From Rhodoferax potami (GTDB taxonomy: Bacteria > Pseudomonadota > Gammaproteobacteria > Burkholderiales > Burkholderiaceae_C), in the NCBI RefSeq assembly GCF_032193765.1, contig NZ_JAVBIJ010000001.1:62001-126000 (forward strand): a stretch of DNA of 64,000 nt. The letters are read 5' to 3'. The notes under the pieces are model-generated. The model was not told the DNA's origin. It saw only the letters and a list, made by a program, of their open reading frames with translations, and did no database searches. A program made the translations under genes and the position numbers. This document shows, in pieces, positions 1-7,643 of the stretch (position 1 is its first letter; each line of letters starts with the position of its first letter).

Positions 1-36
1 TAGCGTATATTTTATAAGTGCTAGCGGCTGATTTGA
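1..36 (+). repeat. Truncated copy of the dispersed double-hairpin repeat (right half)
   Basis: The window opens inside a copy of the repeat seen again at 458-514 and 25681-25731. The tail pattern GCGTATA...GTGCTAGCGGCTGATTT lines up with the right half of those copies. The left half lies outside the window. Confidence 0.6.
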
Positions 37-46
37 GAGGGATTTG

Positions 47-457
47 ATGAAGCCATTTCCTGTTCGCCTCACCCCCGGCCAAGACCTGCGCGCCGCTCTG
101 GAAGCCGCAGTTCAGGCCCGAAACTGCCGCGCAGCCTTTGTGTTGTCCGGTATCGGCAGCCTGTCCACGGCGGGCATCCGGCTAGCGGGCGCGGCGCAAC
201 CCACACGGTTGACCGAGAGCATGGAGATCCTCACCCTCTCCGGCACGGTGGCCGCCGGTGGCGACAAGACGGGCTCGCACATGCATATGGCCATTTCCAC
301 CGCGAATGGGCAGGTGCTGGGCGGGCATGTGGCGCCGGGCTGCATAGTGCTCACCACGGCAGAGGTGCTGCTGGCCCTGCTGCCCGACTGGCAGTTCACC
401 CGCGAGCCGGACTCGCTCACCGGATACGATGAACTAGTGATTCGCCCCCAGAGTTGA
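47..457 (+). CDS. PPC/DUF296-domain DNA-binding protein
   Basis: Small single-domain protein of the PPC (plant and prokaryote conserved, DUF296) family. The family signature is seen as GSHMHMAIS, then GGHVAPG and the following TTAEVLL; the histidines match the metal-binding positions of the family. Bacterial members form trimers and their role is poorly known; DNA binding is an annotation carried over from plant AT-hook relatives. I choose the ATG at 47 because GAGAGG sits about 6 bases upstream; a TTG one codon earlier is too close to that site. The TGA stop is followed at once by a dispersed repeat copy. It appears to be a single-gene unit. Confidence 0.82.
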   Translation: MKPFPVRLTPGQDLRAALEAAVQARNCRAAFVLSGIGSLSTAGIRLAGAAQPTRLTESMEILTLSGTVAAGGDKTGSHMHMAISTANGQVLGGHVAPGCIVLTTAEVLLALLPDWQFTREPDSLTGYDELVIRPQS

Positions 458-514
458 TTTGCTATTTATTTGATAGCTGCTTGCGCAATTTCCGCGTGCG
501 CCAGAGGCCAATTT
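458..514 (+). repeat. Dispersed double-hairpin repeat, full copy
   Basis: Best intergenic copy. The left hairpin is GCTAT-N7-ATAGC, then GCTTGCGCA, then a second arm TGCGCC, ending in AGAGGCCAATTT. It begins directly after the stop codon of the PPC-domain gene. It matches copies at 5502, 10979, 22378, 25681, 28575, 32430, 54122 and 54987. Confidence 0.8.
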
Positions 515-543
515 CTTGCATGACTTGCCTTTGTCTCGTGTTT

Positions 544-588
544 CATTTACATTCAATATTCGCGATTCACGAATATTGAATGTAAATG
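544..588. promoter_or_regulatory. Perfect 19-bp-arm palindrome, probable operator containing the downstream start codon
   Basis: Left arm CATTTACATTCAATATTCG (544-562), 7-base spacer, and exact reverse complement at 570-588. The last three bases of the right arm (586-588) are the ATG of the winged-helix gene, so no separate Shine-Dalgarno site is available outside the palindrome. An in-frame ATG-TAA pair (580-585) directly precedes that ATG. A protein bound here, or an RNA hairpin formed here, would block expression. Autoregulation by the encoded winged-helix protein is an inference. Confidence 0.75.
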
Positions 589-1266
589 CAGCTCAAACCC
601 CAAGACTTCCTGGTAGCTCTCAAGCTCGTGGCTTGGGGTGAGCAGCGCTGGACGTATGCGCGGCTGGCGCAGGAGCTGGGCATTAGCGTGTCTGAGGCGC
701 ATGCTTGCATCAAGCGGGGGCTGCAGGCGGAGTTGCTGTCGCAAAACTATGCGGTAATTCCGCTGTCCTTGGCGGGTGACATCAATTCGGTAATGAATGC
801 GCAGGAGCCTGTGGGTATTTACCGGGTCACTCGTAAAAGGGTGCGCCGTTCGGCCTTGCCGGATGGCGATGCACCTGATGACAACGCGGTTCGGCCCCAT
901 TCACATAACTTGGCCGAATTCGCCTTGCACGGCGCCAAATACGCGTTCCCGGGGGTACGTTTGCCGCTGTCCGTGGGTGTGCCCACCAGCCACAGCGCCC
1001 CAGCGTTTGCCGGTGTATTTGCCCCCGGTAGCTCAGACTTTGTATGGCCGCACCCCAACGGATCGATGCGTGGCGTGGGGGTGGATCCACTGCATCCATC
1101 GGTGCCCTTTGCAGCCATGCAAGATGCCAAACTCTACGAAATGCTGGCACTGTTTGACGCGCTACGCGTGGGCAAGGCGCGCGAAAGGGGCATGGCGCTG
1201 GAACGCCTGCAGGCGCTCATTGACCCTAGCGCGCCCAAGCCCGTGAAGGGACCTGTGTATGGCTAA
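586..1266 (+). CDS. Winged-helix DNA-binding protein, first gene of an AbiE-like pair
   Basis: About 226 residues. Residues 1-60 read as a winged helix: WTYARLAQELGISVSEAHACIKRG has the spacing of a helix-turn-helix, and the following AELLSQN.AVIPL fits a wing. The rest has no domain I recognise, apart from a helical C-terminus with many charged residues. It overlaps the next gene by 8 bases (ATGGCTAA), which indicates translational coupling. A DNA-binding gene followed by an overlapping nucleotidyltransferase is the layout of AbiEi/AbiEii toxin-antitoxin pairs, but I do not see a convincing AbiEi sequence signature. The 19-bp-arm palindrome over its start codon is the obvious candidate binding site. 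Confidence 0.7.
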   Translation: MQLKPQDFLVALKLVAWGEQRWTYARLAQELGISVSEAHACIKRGLQAELLSQNYAVIPLSLAGDINSVMNAQEPVGIYRVTRKRVRRSALPDGDAPDDNAVRPHSHNLAEFALHGAKYAFPGVRLPLSVGVPTSHSAPAFAGVFAPGSSDFVWPHPNGSMRGVGVDPLHPSVPFAAMQDAKLYEMLALFDALRVGKARERGMALERLQALIDPSAPKPVKGPVYG

Positions 1267-1945
1267 TCCGAATTTAGCCTTGTTGATTGCGATAGCGCAG
1301 GCTATGGGGCCGCTGTGTGAGCAGGTGGTTTTTGTTGGCGGCTGTGCAACGGGGTTGCTGGTGGACGATGTTGATTTGATGGACGTGCGCCCCACGGAAG
1401 ATGTAGACGCCATCGTGGAAGTGGCGTCGTTGTCTGCGTATCACCGGCTGGCAGATCAACTGATGCAACGTGGCTTCAAGCAGTCGATGGCGGACAACAC
1501 GCCCCCGTTTCGCTGGTTCTGGAACCGCATGCAGCTGGACTTGGTTCCCCTGGACGAAAAGGTGTTGGGCTTTGCCAACCCGTGGTACCGGGTGGGATTT
1601 GATGCGGCCTTGTCAGTGGAGTTGGAGGATGGTTTGCTGCTGCGGCATTTGTCGGCGCCTCACTTCTTCGCAACCAAATTCGAAGCATTCAAAGACCGTG
1701 GACAGAACGATGTGTACTTGAGTCACGACCTTGAGGACATCATGACCGTGATGGAAGGGCGTAGCTTGGTAGCGCAGGAAATGGCCGCCGCCGAGGCAGC
1801 AGTGCGCAAACATGTAGGCCAATCAGTGGCGGCACTGCTGAACATGCCAGCCTTCCACAATGCACTACCCGGTTTACTGAGCGACCCGGAGCGTGAGCCA
1901 ATAGTCCGGGCTCGGATGATCCAAATCTCAAAATGGACTAGCTAA
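1259..1945 (+). CDS. Nucleotidyltransferase-fold protein (AbiEii/DUF6036-like)
   Basis: About 228 residues. Residues 25-53 carry a minimal nucleotidyltransferase pattern: FVGGCATGLLV, then RPTEDVDAIVEV, giving the GG and D-x-D elements of the Pol-beta-like fold. Further on, FFATKFEAFKDRGQND and SHDLEDIMTVMEGR match the K/R and D-L-x-D positions seen in AbiEii-type and related families. The family includes toxins that modify tRNA or other targets with nucleotides and also uncharacterised enzymes. Paired and overlapping with the winged-helix gene upstream, it could be a toxin, but no activity is shown by the sequence. The next gene begins 6 bases after its stop and may be cotranscribed. Confidence 0.7.
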   Translation: MANPNLALLIAIAQAMGPLCEQVVFVGGCATGLLVDDVDLMDVRPTEDVDAIVEVASLSAYHRLADQLMQRGFKQSMADNTPPFRWFWNRMQLDLVPLDEKVLGFANPWYRVGFDAALSVELEDGLLLRHLSAPHFFATKFEAFKDRGQNDVYLSHDLEDIMTVMEGRSLVAQEMAAAEAAVRKHVGQSVAALLNMPAFHNALPGLLSDPEREPIVRARMIQISKWTS

Positions 1946-1951
1946 CTCATC

Positions 1952-2992
1952 ATGAAAACCTTTTACAACCACCTCCACGCCCAACACCAAGGCAAAGTCG
2001 AAATGTTCCGCGGCGCGCTGGTGCCGTGCTTTGAGGTGCCGGCCCGTGTCGACCATGTGTTGGCCGAGCTGCAGCGCCGCCAGCTGGGCGCGGTGCTGGA
2101 GCCGCAAACCTTTGACGAGTCGGCGCTCACCGCGATCCACAGCCCGCGCTACCTGAACTTTTTGGCCACGGCCTGGGACCAGTGGGTGGCGCTGGACCCC
2201 ACCCATGCGGACAAGGACATCCTGCCCTCCGTCTGGCCCACGCGCACCCTCCGCACCGACATTGAGCCCGATAACTTCGCGGCCAAGGTGGGCCTGTATT
2301 CGTACGACGCCGGTACGCCCTTCACCAGCGGCACCTGGGTGGCCGCCCGCGAGGGTGCGCATTGTGCCTTGAGCGCCGCGCAAGCGGTGTTGGCTGGCGA
2401 CCGCGCCGCCTTTGCCTTGAGCCGCCCACCCGGCCACCACGCAGGGGCCGACTTTTTTGGCGGCTATTGCTTCCTGAACAACGCAGCGCTGGCCGCGCAA
2501 CACCTGCGCAATGCGGGTATGCACAAGGTGGCGGTGCTCGATGTGGACTACCACCACGGCAATGGCACCCAGGCCATCTTTTACGACCGGCCCGATGTGT
2601 ACTTCGCCAGCATCCACGGCGACCCGCGCACCGAGTACCCGTTTTACCTCGGCCACGCGGATGAAACTGGCGCCGGCGCAGGCTTGGGCGCCAACCTGAA
2701 CCTGCCGCTGCCCCGTGGCACCGACTACGCCACTTGGGCCCAGGCCCTGGAGACTGCATTGGCAGGCATTGCCAAGTTCGACGCGGACGCGCTGGTGGTG
2801 TCGCTGGGTATGGATACGTTTGAAGGCGACCCGATTTCGGGCTTCAAGCTCACCACTCAAGACTATCTACGCTTGGGCGAGCGCTTGGCGCGGGCGGGTT
2901 TGCCGACGGTGTTTGTGTTCGAGGGCGGCTATGCGGTGGACGCGGTCGGCGTGAATGCGGTGAATGTGCTTCAAGGCTTTACCAGCCCGTAA
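1952..2992 (+). CDS. Histone deacetylase-family amidohydrolase (acetylpolyamine/AcuC-like)
   Basis: Zinc-dependent deacetylase of the arginase/HDAC fold. Visible motifs are RPPGHHA (tandem catalytic histidines), DVDYHHGNGTQ (zinc-binding Asp/His), SLGMDTFEGDPI (second zinc Asp) and VFEGGYAVD near the end. About 346 residues, the normal length for bacterial class II-like members. In bacteria these enzymes remove acetyl groups from polyamines or other small amides, and some act on proteins; the substrate cannot be told from sequence. The start ATG follows the nucleotidyltransferase stop by 6 bases, so read-through from the upstream pair is likely. Confidence 0.9.
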   Translation: MKTFYNHLHAQHQGKVEMFRGALVPCFEVPARVDHVLAELQRRQLGAVLEPQTFDESALTAIHSPRYLNFLATAWDQWVALDPTHADKDILPSVWPTRTLRTDIEPDNFAAKVGLYSYDAGTPFTSGTWVAAREGAHCALSAAQAVLAGDRAAFALSRPPGHHAGADFFGGYCFLNNAALAAQHLRNAGMHKVAVLDVDYHHGNGTQAIFYDRPDVYFASIHGDPRTEYPFYLGHADETGAGAGLGANLNLPLPRGTDYATWAQALETALAGIAKFDADALVVSLGMDTFEGDPISGFKLTTQDYLRLGERLARAGLPTVFVFEGGYAVDAVGVNAVNVLQGFTSP

Positions 2993-3039
2993 CATTTGCC
3001 CCCCGAAAACACCGCCTTCGAGCGGCTAAGCTTGCATTT

Positions 3040-3756
3040 ATGAGCAACATTTTTCAACTGTGCAGCCCCGTGTGGCTGCAGCGCGGCCTGTGCGCCACGG
3101 TGCTGACTATCGCCTGTGCCGTCGCCGCACCCGCACTGGTGCAGGCCCAAGGGGTGACTGCCACCCTCGATAACGCAGCCTCCACCGAACGCCTGATTGC
3201 CGAGTTCGGCAGCTGGATCGGTAACCCCCACGATGCAGACCAGGTGGTCACCACTTTGCGCAGCGGCCGCCCCACAGCCACCGCAGGCGCTGCCAGCCTA
3301 GAGCCTGCGACCGGGCCCTTGGGCTATGGCGAGGTGCGCCTGGCCCTCAAACTGGCGCAAGGGGCGCTGGCCCAGCAAGGCGTCACCGCCCCCAACGCAT
3401 CGCAATTGCAAGCGGCCCTGCACGGCGGTGCGCTGCTCACCCCGCAAGGCGAGCAGATGATGGATGGGGTGTTGCCCCAAAAGGCACAAGGCACCGCCTG
3501 GGCCACCATGGCCGGGCGTTATGGCCTGACTACCGAAGACCTGCTGCCCCCGGCGGGCAAGGCGGTCGTGCTTAAGCGGGCTGCTGAGCCATCAGCTAAA
3601 GCGAACAGCAAGACCAAAGCCAAGCCGGGCGCCAAGGCAAAACCGTCAGCCAAAGGCAAAGCCAAGGCAACCGGCAAAAAAGTCGTGAAGAAATCGCCCA
3701 AGCCCGCTTCCAAAGCCAAATCGGCTCCGGCCCAAAAGAAAGCCGCCAAAAACTAG
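3040..3756 (+). CDS. Exported protein of unknown function with Lys/Ala-rich histone-like tail
   Basis: About 238 residues. An N-terminal stretch of hydrophobic residues ends in ALVQAQG, a plausible signal peptidase site near residue 32-33. The middle (40-180) is soluble with no domain I recognise. From about residue 175 the sequence becomes an Ala/Lys/Pro-rich low-complexity tail (KAKPGAKAKPSAKGKAKA and similar) resembling bacterial H1-like tails. A basic tail on an apparently exported protein is odd; it could bind anionic envelope polymers or extracellular DNA. Betaproteobacterial genomes carry many PAKA-type tails. No operon partner is evident. Confidence 0.6.
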   Translation: MSNIFQLCSPVWLQRGLCATVLTIACAVAAPALVQAQGVTATLDNAASTERLIAEFGSWIGNPHDADQVVTTLRSGRPTATAGAASLEPATGPLGYGEVRLALKLAQGALAQQGVTAPNASQLQAALHGGALLTPQGEQMMDGVLPQKAQGTAWATMAGRYGLTTEDLLPPAGKAVVLKRAAEPSAKANSKTKAKPGAKAKPSAKGKAKATGKKVVKKSPKPASKAKSAPAQKKAAKN

Positions 3757-3802
3757 GCGGCTAAAAGCCGGGCCGAAAAAACAGCGCGTGGGTGGCGACC
3801 GT

Positions 3803-4999
3803 TCAGGTTTGGCGGCGGTGCTCTTTGAGCAGCGTGCCTAGCCCGAGGGCGGCCACCAGCATCAACACGAGAGGGAAGGTCACGGTGGCGGAGCGCTCAA
3901 TGAGCGCACCGCTGATGCCCGACGCTACCAAACCGCCCAAGGTGTAGTTGAGCACCAGCACAGCGGTGCTGTTAACTAGCTGGTTGCCTTTTTCTCGGGC
4001 GCCGATATCGGTCATGCACAAGGTGTAGAGCGCGCTGCCAGCTGCGCCGAGCAAAAACACCACCGGCCACACAATCCACGGCACGCGCACTACCGCCAGC
4101 AGGGCGGCCGCGCACACGAGCGCCATGGCCGCGACGGCCACCATGAGTGTGCGGCGGCCTTGCACCGGGTTGGCAAAGCGGTCAGCCACCATGCCCACCG
4201 GGATGGCAACCAGCGTGCTGCCGGCTCCGCTCACTGAAATCATCAGCGCCGCGGCGCTGGCACCCATGCCCAGCGTGAGGCCGTAGAGCGGCAGGATGGA
4301 GGCCAGGCCCAACTCAAAAAAGCCGCCGATAAAGCCTGCCAGCATCAAGATCGGGTGCTGCTGCACCGCCAGCCACAGGCCGCGCGGGCCGGCATGTGCG
4401 GTGTCGGGCTCGGCAGGGGGCGCAATCGGGGGGATCAGCGCCGTCCATAGCAGGCCGATGGTGAGCAGCGCAATCACCAGGCCCAGCGCCGCGTGGCCGC
4501 TGCTACCCGTCCATGCGAGCAGCGTGGGGCCGATCACAAAGGTCAGCCCGACCATGGTGGCGTACATGCCCATGGTGCGGCCCAGCCGCTCGGGCGGCGA
4601 GAACTCGGCAATAAAAGCTTCCGCCAGCACCCAGCGCATGCCGCCGGCGATACCGGCCAACAGCTCCAAGGCAAACCACAGGCCCAGGTGGTCGGTCGCC
4701 ATGAACCCGATGGCTGCTCCCAGCGGCACCCCCGAGGCAAACCACATCGCGCGCCGCCGCCCCCAGCGCTGGGTGATGGCCGATGCAAACGGGGTGACGA
4801 TGAAGATGCCCAGCCACGTCGTAGCGGCAAATAAGCCCGCCAGGGTGGTGGACACCTCGCGCTCTTTGAGCATCACCAGCATCAGCGGTGACAGCATGAA
4901 AACGCCTGAGAGCTGAAACAGCGTGGAGCCGAATACCGCCAGCAGCCCGGTGCCCGAGCCCTTGGGGGCGGGGTGGTGGGTGTCGAGCGCCTTAGTCAT
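3803..4999 (-). CDS. Major facilitator superfamily transporter
   Basis: 398 residues with about 12 hydrophobic segments, the standard MFS length. The loop after the second segment reads QRWGRRRAMW, the classical G-x-x-x-D/R-R/K-x-G-R-R/K pattern, and a second copy, ADRFANPVQGRRTLM, occurs in the second half. The substrate is unknown; it resembles the drug/metabolite efflux branch. I take the ATG at 4999, which overlaps the end of the HAD phosphatase gene by 8 bases (ATGACTAA), rather than a longer in-frame start lying inside that gene. It is the last gene of the run prfC > HAD > MFS. Confidence 0.85.
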   Translation of the reverse strand: MTKALDTHHPAPKGSGTGLLAVFGSTLFQLSGVFMLSPLMLVMLKEREVSTTLAGLFAATTWLGIFIVTPFASAITQRWGRRRAMWFASGVPLGAAIGFMATDHLGLWFALELLAGIAGGMRWVLAEAFIAEFSPPERLGRTMGMYATMVGLTFVIGPTLLAWTGSSGHAALGLVIALLTIGLLWTALIPPIAPPAEPDTAHAGPRGLWLAVQQHPILMLAGFIGGFFELGLASILPLYGLTLGMGASAAALMISVSGAGSTLVAIPVGMVADRFANPVQGRRTLMVAVAAMALVCAAALLAVVRVPWIVWPVVFLLGAAGSALYTLCMTDIGAREKGNQLVNSTAVLVLNYTLGGLVASGISGALIERSATVTFPLVLMLVAALGLGTLLKEHRRQT

Positions 5000-5852
5000 G
5001 GTCTTTCGCCGCCAAGATGGCCTGCGCAACTTCGGCAAAGCCTGCGCCGCGGGCGGAAGGGGTCACATAGGTGGGCAGGTGGCTGAGCTGCGGCACAAAG
5101 CGCGCAATATTGGCCACGCCCGCGCTGTGCGTGAAGTGCTCAAACATGACCTGGTCATTGCCCGAGTCGCCCACAAACACCCACTGGTCCAGCTCGGTGC
5201 TCAGGTCGCGGCCCAACAGCTCGCGGACGATCCAGCAGGCGCCGGTCCATTTGTTGAAGTCCCCAAAGCAGCCGTGGATGTGGATGCTGCTCACCGTGGT
5301 TTGCATGCCGTGGCTTTGCAGCAGGGCCAGCACGCGTTGCACAGTGTCAGGTGAATGCTGGGCGAATTCAGCGTAGTCGAACGCGAGGTCGGTTTCGCGG
5401 CCCGCGCTGTCGCGGCTGAGTTCCATGCCCGGCACTTCGGCACAGACTTGGGCGGAAATCGCATCCATACGCTGTCGATTGGCGCTGCGCACCTCAGCAC
5501 TTTGTTGATATCGTTTTGATAGCACCTCGCGCATATCCGACGAGCGCTGGAGGCCAATTTGGCTTGTAAATGTGTCCGCAGAAGCCGGCACAAACGCCAC
5601 CGCCCCGTTCTCTGCCACCATGGCATCCACCGGCCAGGCCGGGCCGTTGGTACCGGCCATAAAGGGTTCGCACCAGCCGATGGGCCGCCCGGTGATCGGA
5701 ATCACCGCGAGCCCGGCCGCTTTCAGATCCCCCAGCGCCTGCAGCGCCTCGGGGGCGATGTGGCCGTCGTGGGTGAGGGTGTCGTCGATATCGGTGAACA
5801 CCCCGCGGATGGCACGGCGGCTGTCCACCGGCCATTGCGCCAGGGGTTTCAC
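4992..5852 (-). CDS. HAD-IIB family sugar-phosphatase-like hydrolase
   Basis: 286 residues. HAD motif I is FTDIDDTLT near residues 19-27 (nucleophile and acid Asp), motif II is ITGRP, the motif III lysine lies in DFNKWTG, and motif IV is GDSGND. The order and the C2-type cap match sucrose/trehalose-phosphatase-like HAD-IIB enzymes, which dephosphorylate sugar phosphates; the true substrate is unknown. Residues about 98-117 (QIGLQRSSDMREVLSKRYQQ) are encoded by an antisense-oriented copy of the dispersed repeat lying in the cap region. The ATG at 5852 is 15 bases downstream of the prfC stop, and the gene end overlaps the MFS start, so the three are probably one transcript. Confidence 0.85.
   Translation of the reverse strand: MKPLAQWPVDSRRAIRGVFTDIDDTLTHDGHIAPEALQALGDLKAAGLAVIPITGRPIGWCEPFMAGTNGPAWPVDAMVAENGAVAFVPASADTFTSQIGLQRSSDMREVLSKRYQQSAEVRSANRQRMDAISAQVCAEVPGMELSRDSAGRETDLAFDYAEFAQHSPDTVQRVLALLQSHGMQTTVSSIHIHGCFGDFNKWTGACWIVRELLGRDLSTELDQWVFVGDSGNDQVMFEHFTHSAGVANIARFVPQLSHLPTYVTPSARGAGFAEVAQAILAAKDHD
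5502..5560 (+). repeat. Dispersed repeat copy inside the HAD phosphatase gene
   Basis: Plus-strand pattern TTGATAGCACCTCGCGCATA, then GAGCGCTGGAGGCCAATTT, follows the consensus of the family. The host gene runs on the minus strand, so here the repeat is translated from its opposite strand, in frame and without a stop. Confidence 0.72.
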
Positions 5853-5867
5853 GTGGGGGCCTCTTGT

Positions 5868-7499
5868 TTAGCCTGCTGTTTGCAGTGCCAAGCCCGCATG
5901 CTCGCGCAGCGGGTGGAAGTGGATCTTCGGAAAGCGCTCTTGCGCCAGACGCACGTCGTAGGGGCTGGTACACAAATAGGCAAGCGTGTCTGCCGCGTCC
6001 TTTGCCATGCGCATGGGGTAAGCGTTCACAAACTCCTGCAGTTCTTTGGGCGTGTCGGCCGTAATCCAGCGGGCACCGGTGTACTGGCTGCTTTCCAGGC
6101 GGATGTCGGCGTCGTACTCGCCCTTCAGGCGGTGCTGCACCACTTCAAACTGCAGTTGGCCCACCGCGCCCAGCAGCATGTTGCCTCCCATTTCGGGCTT
6201 GAATACCTGGATGGCGCCTTCCTCGCCCAGCTGGGCTAGGCCTTGCTGCAGCTGCTTGGTGCGCAAGGGGTTTTTAAGCACCACGGTCATGAACATTTCG
6301 GGCGCGAAGAAGGGCAGGCCGGTGTACATGAGGTTGACGCTGCCGTCGGTGATGGTGTCGCCCAGCTGCACGCCGCCGTGGGTGGTAAAGCCCACGATGT
6401 CGCCGGCATACGCTTCTTCCACCGCCTCGCGGCGCTGGCTCATGAAGGTCACCACCGAGGTGGGGCGCAGCTCTTTGGCGGTGCGCATGACCTTGAGCTT
6501 CATGCCCGGCGTGTACTTGCCGCTGGCCATGCGCACGAAGGCGATGCGGTCGCGGTGGTTGGCATCCATATTGGCCTGCACCTTGAAGACCACCCCGCTG
6601 AAGGCGCTGTTTTCAGGCTGGATTTCTTTGACCACGGGCTGGCGGTTGACCAGCGTGGTGCTGATGCGTTTCTGGGGTGCGGGGGCCAGGTCGACTAGCG
6701 CGTCCAGCACTTCCATCACGCCGAAGTTGTTCACCCCGGAGCCGAAGAACACGGGCGTTTGCTTGCCGGCCAAAAAGGCTTCGTGGTCCCAGGCGGGGGA
6801 TGCGCCGGTGGCGAGCTCCATGCTCTCCACCGCCGTGTCCCACTCGTGGCCGAAGCGGGCTTTGAGTGCCGCCGGGTCGCTCAGGGGCATGGCGTCAAAG
6901 TCTTGTGGGCGACGCTCGCTGCCACTCTCAAACACGGTCATGGCCTGCGTGCGCAAATTGATGATGCCGCCGAACAGCTTGCCTTGGCCCACGGGCCAGG
7001 TCATGGGCACGCAGGGCATGCCCAGTTCGCGCTCGATTTCGTCCAAGATGTCCAGGGGCTCACGCACTTCGCGGTCCATCTTGTTCACAAACGTGATGAT
7101 GGGCGTATCGCGCTGGCGGCACACCTCGATCAGGCGGCGGGTCTGGGCTTCCACACCGTTGGCCGCGTCAATCACCATCAGCGCTGAGTCCACGGCGGTC
7201 AGCACGCGGTAGGTGTCTTCCGAGAAGTCCTTGTGGCCCGGGGTGTCAAGCAGGTTGACCACGTGGTCGCGGTACGACATCTGCATGACCGAAGAGGCCA
7301 CCGAGATGCCACGCTGCTTTTCAATTTCCATCCAGTCGGAGGTGGCGTGGCGGCTGGCTTTGCGGGCTTTTACCGAGCCGGCGATCTGGATCGCGCCCGA
7401 GAACAGCAAGAGCTTTTCGGTGAGCGTGGTTTTACCGGCGTCCGGGTGGGAAATGATCGCAAAAGTGCGGCGGCGCTTGGTCTCGGGTGCGTAGGTCAC
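5868..7499 (-). CDS. prfC: Peptide chain release factor 3
   Basis: 543 residues, the usual RF3 length. The GTPase P-loop is SHPDAGKTTLTEKLL near residue 18, switch II is DTPGHKDF, and the base-recognition NKMD motif follows. RF3 is a translational GTPase that recycles RF1/RF2 from the ribosome after termination. The start codon is GTG at 7499; no closer ATG keeps the conserved N-terminus. It heads a minus-strand run with the HAD phosphatase and MFS genes, and is divergent from the LacI-type regulator with 144 bases between. Confidence 0.97.
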   Translation of the reverse strand: MTYAPETKRRRTFAIISHPDAGKTTLTEKLLLFSGAIQIAGSVKARKASRHATSDWMEIEKQRGISVASSVMQMSYRDHVVNLLDTPGHKDFSEDTYRVLTAVDSALMVIDAANGVEAQTRRLIEVCRQRDTPIITFVNKMDREVREPLDILDEIERELGMPCVPMTWPVGQGKLFGGIINLRTQAMTVFESGSERRPQDFDAMPLSDPAALKARFGHEWDTAVESMELATGASPAWDHEAFLAGKQTPVFFGSGVNNFGVMEVLDALVDLAPAPQKRISTTLVNRQPVVKEIQPENSAFSGVVFKVQANMDANHRDRIAFVRMASGKYTPGMKLKVMRTAKELRPTSVVTFMSQRREAVEEAYAGDIVGFTTHGGVQLGDTITDGSVNLMYTGLPFFAPEMFMTVVLKNPLRTKQLQQGLAQLGEEGAIQVFKPEMGGNMLLGAVGQLQFEVVQHRLKGEYDADIRLESSQYTGARWITADTPKELQEFVNAYPMRMAKDAADTLAYLCTSPYDVRLAQERFPKIHFHPLREHAGLALQTAG

Positions 7500-7643
7500 A
7501 GGGGGATCCAGGGTCGGGTGGGCCGCGCATCACAGGCGGGCCGCGGGGAAAGAGGGCGTATTTTACAGAGGTGCCCCGCCAGCCGCGCGCGGGGTCGGCT
7601 TTAAACTCGCCTCACAACAAACACAGCATTCGCGGAGACAAGC

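Noticed and set aside
1928..2860. 310-residue minus-strand frame opposite the HDAC-family gene, and similar long antisense frames opposite ahcY, tyrS, prfC and glmU
   Set aside because: Shadow frames of well-recognised genes; composition is skewed and no motif is present.
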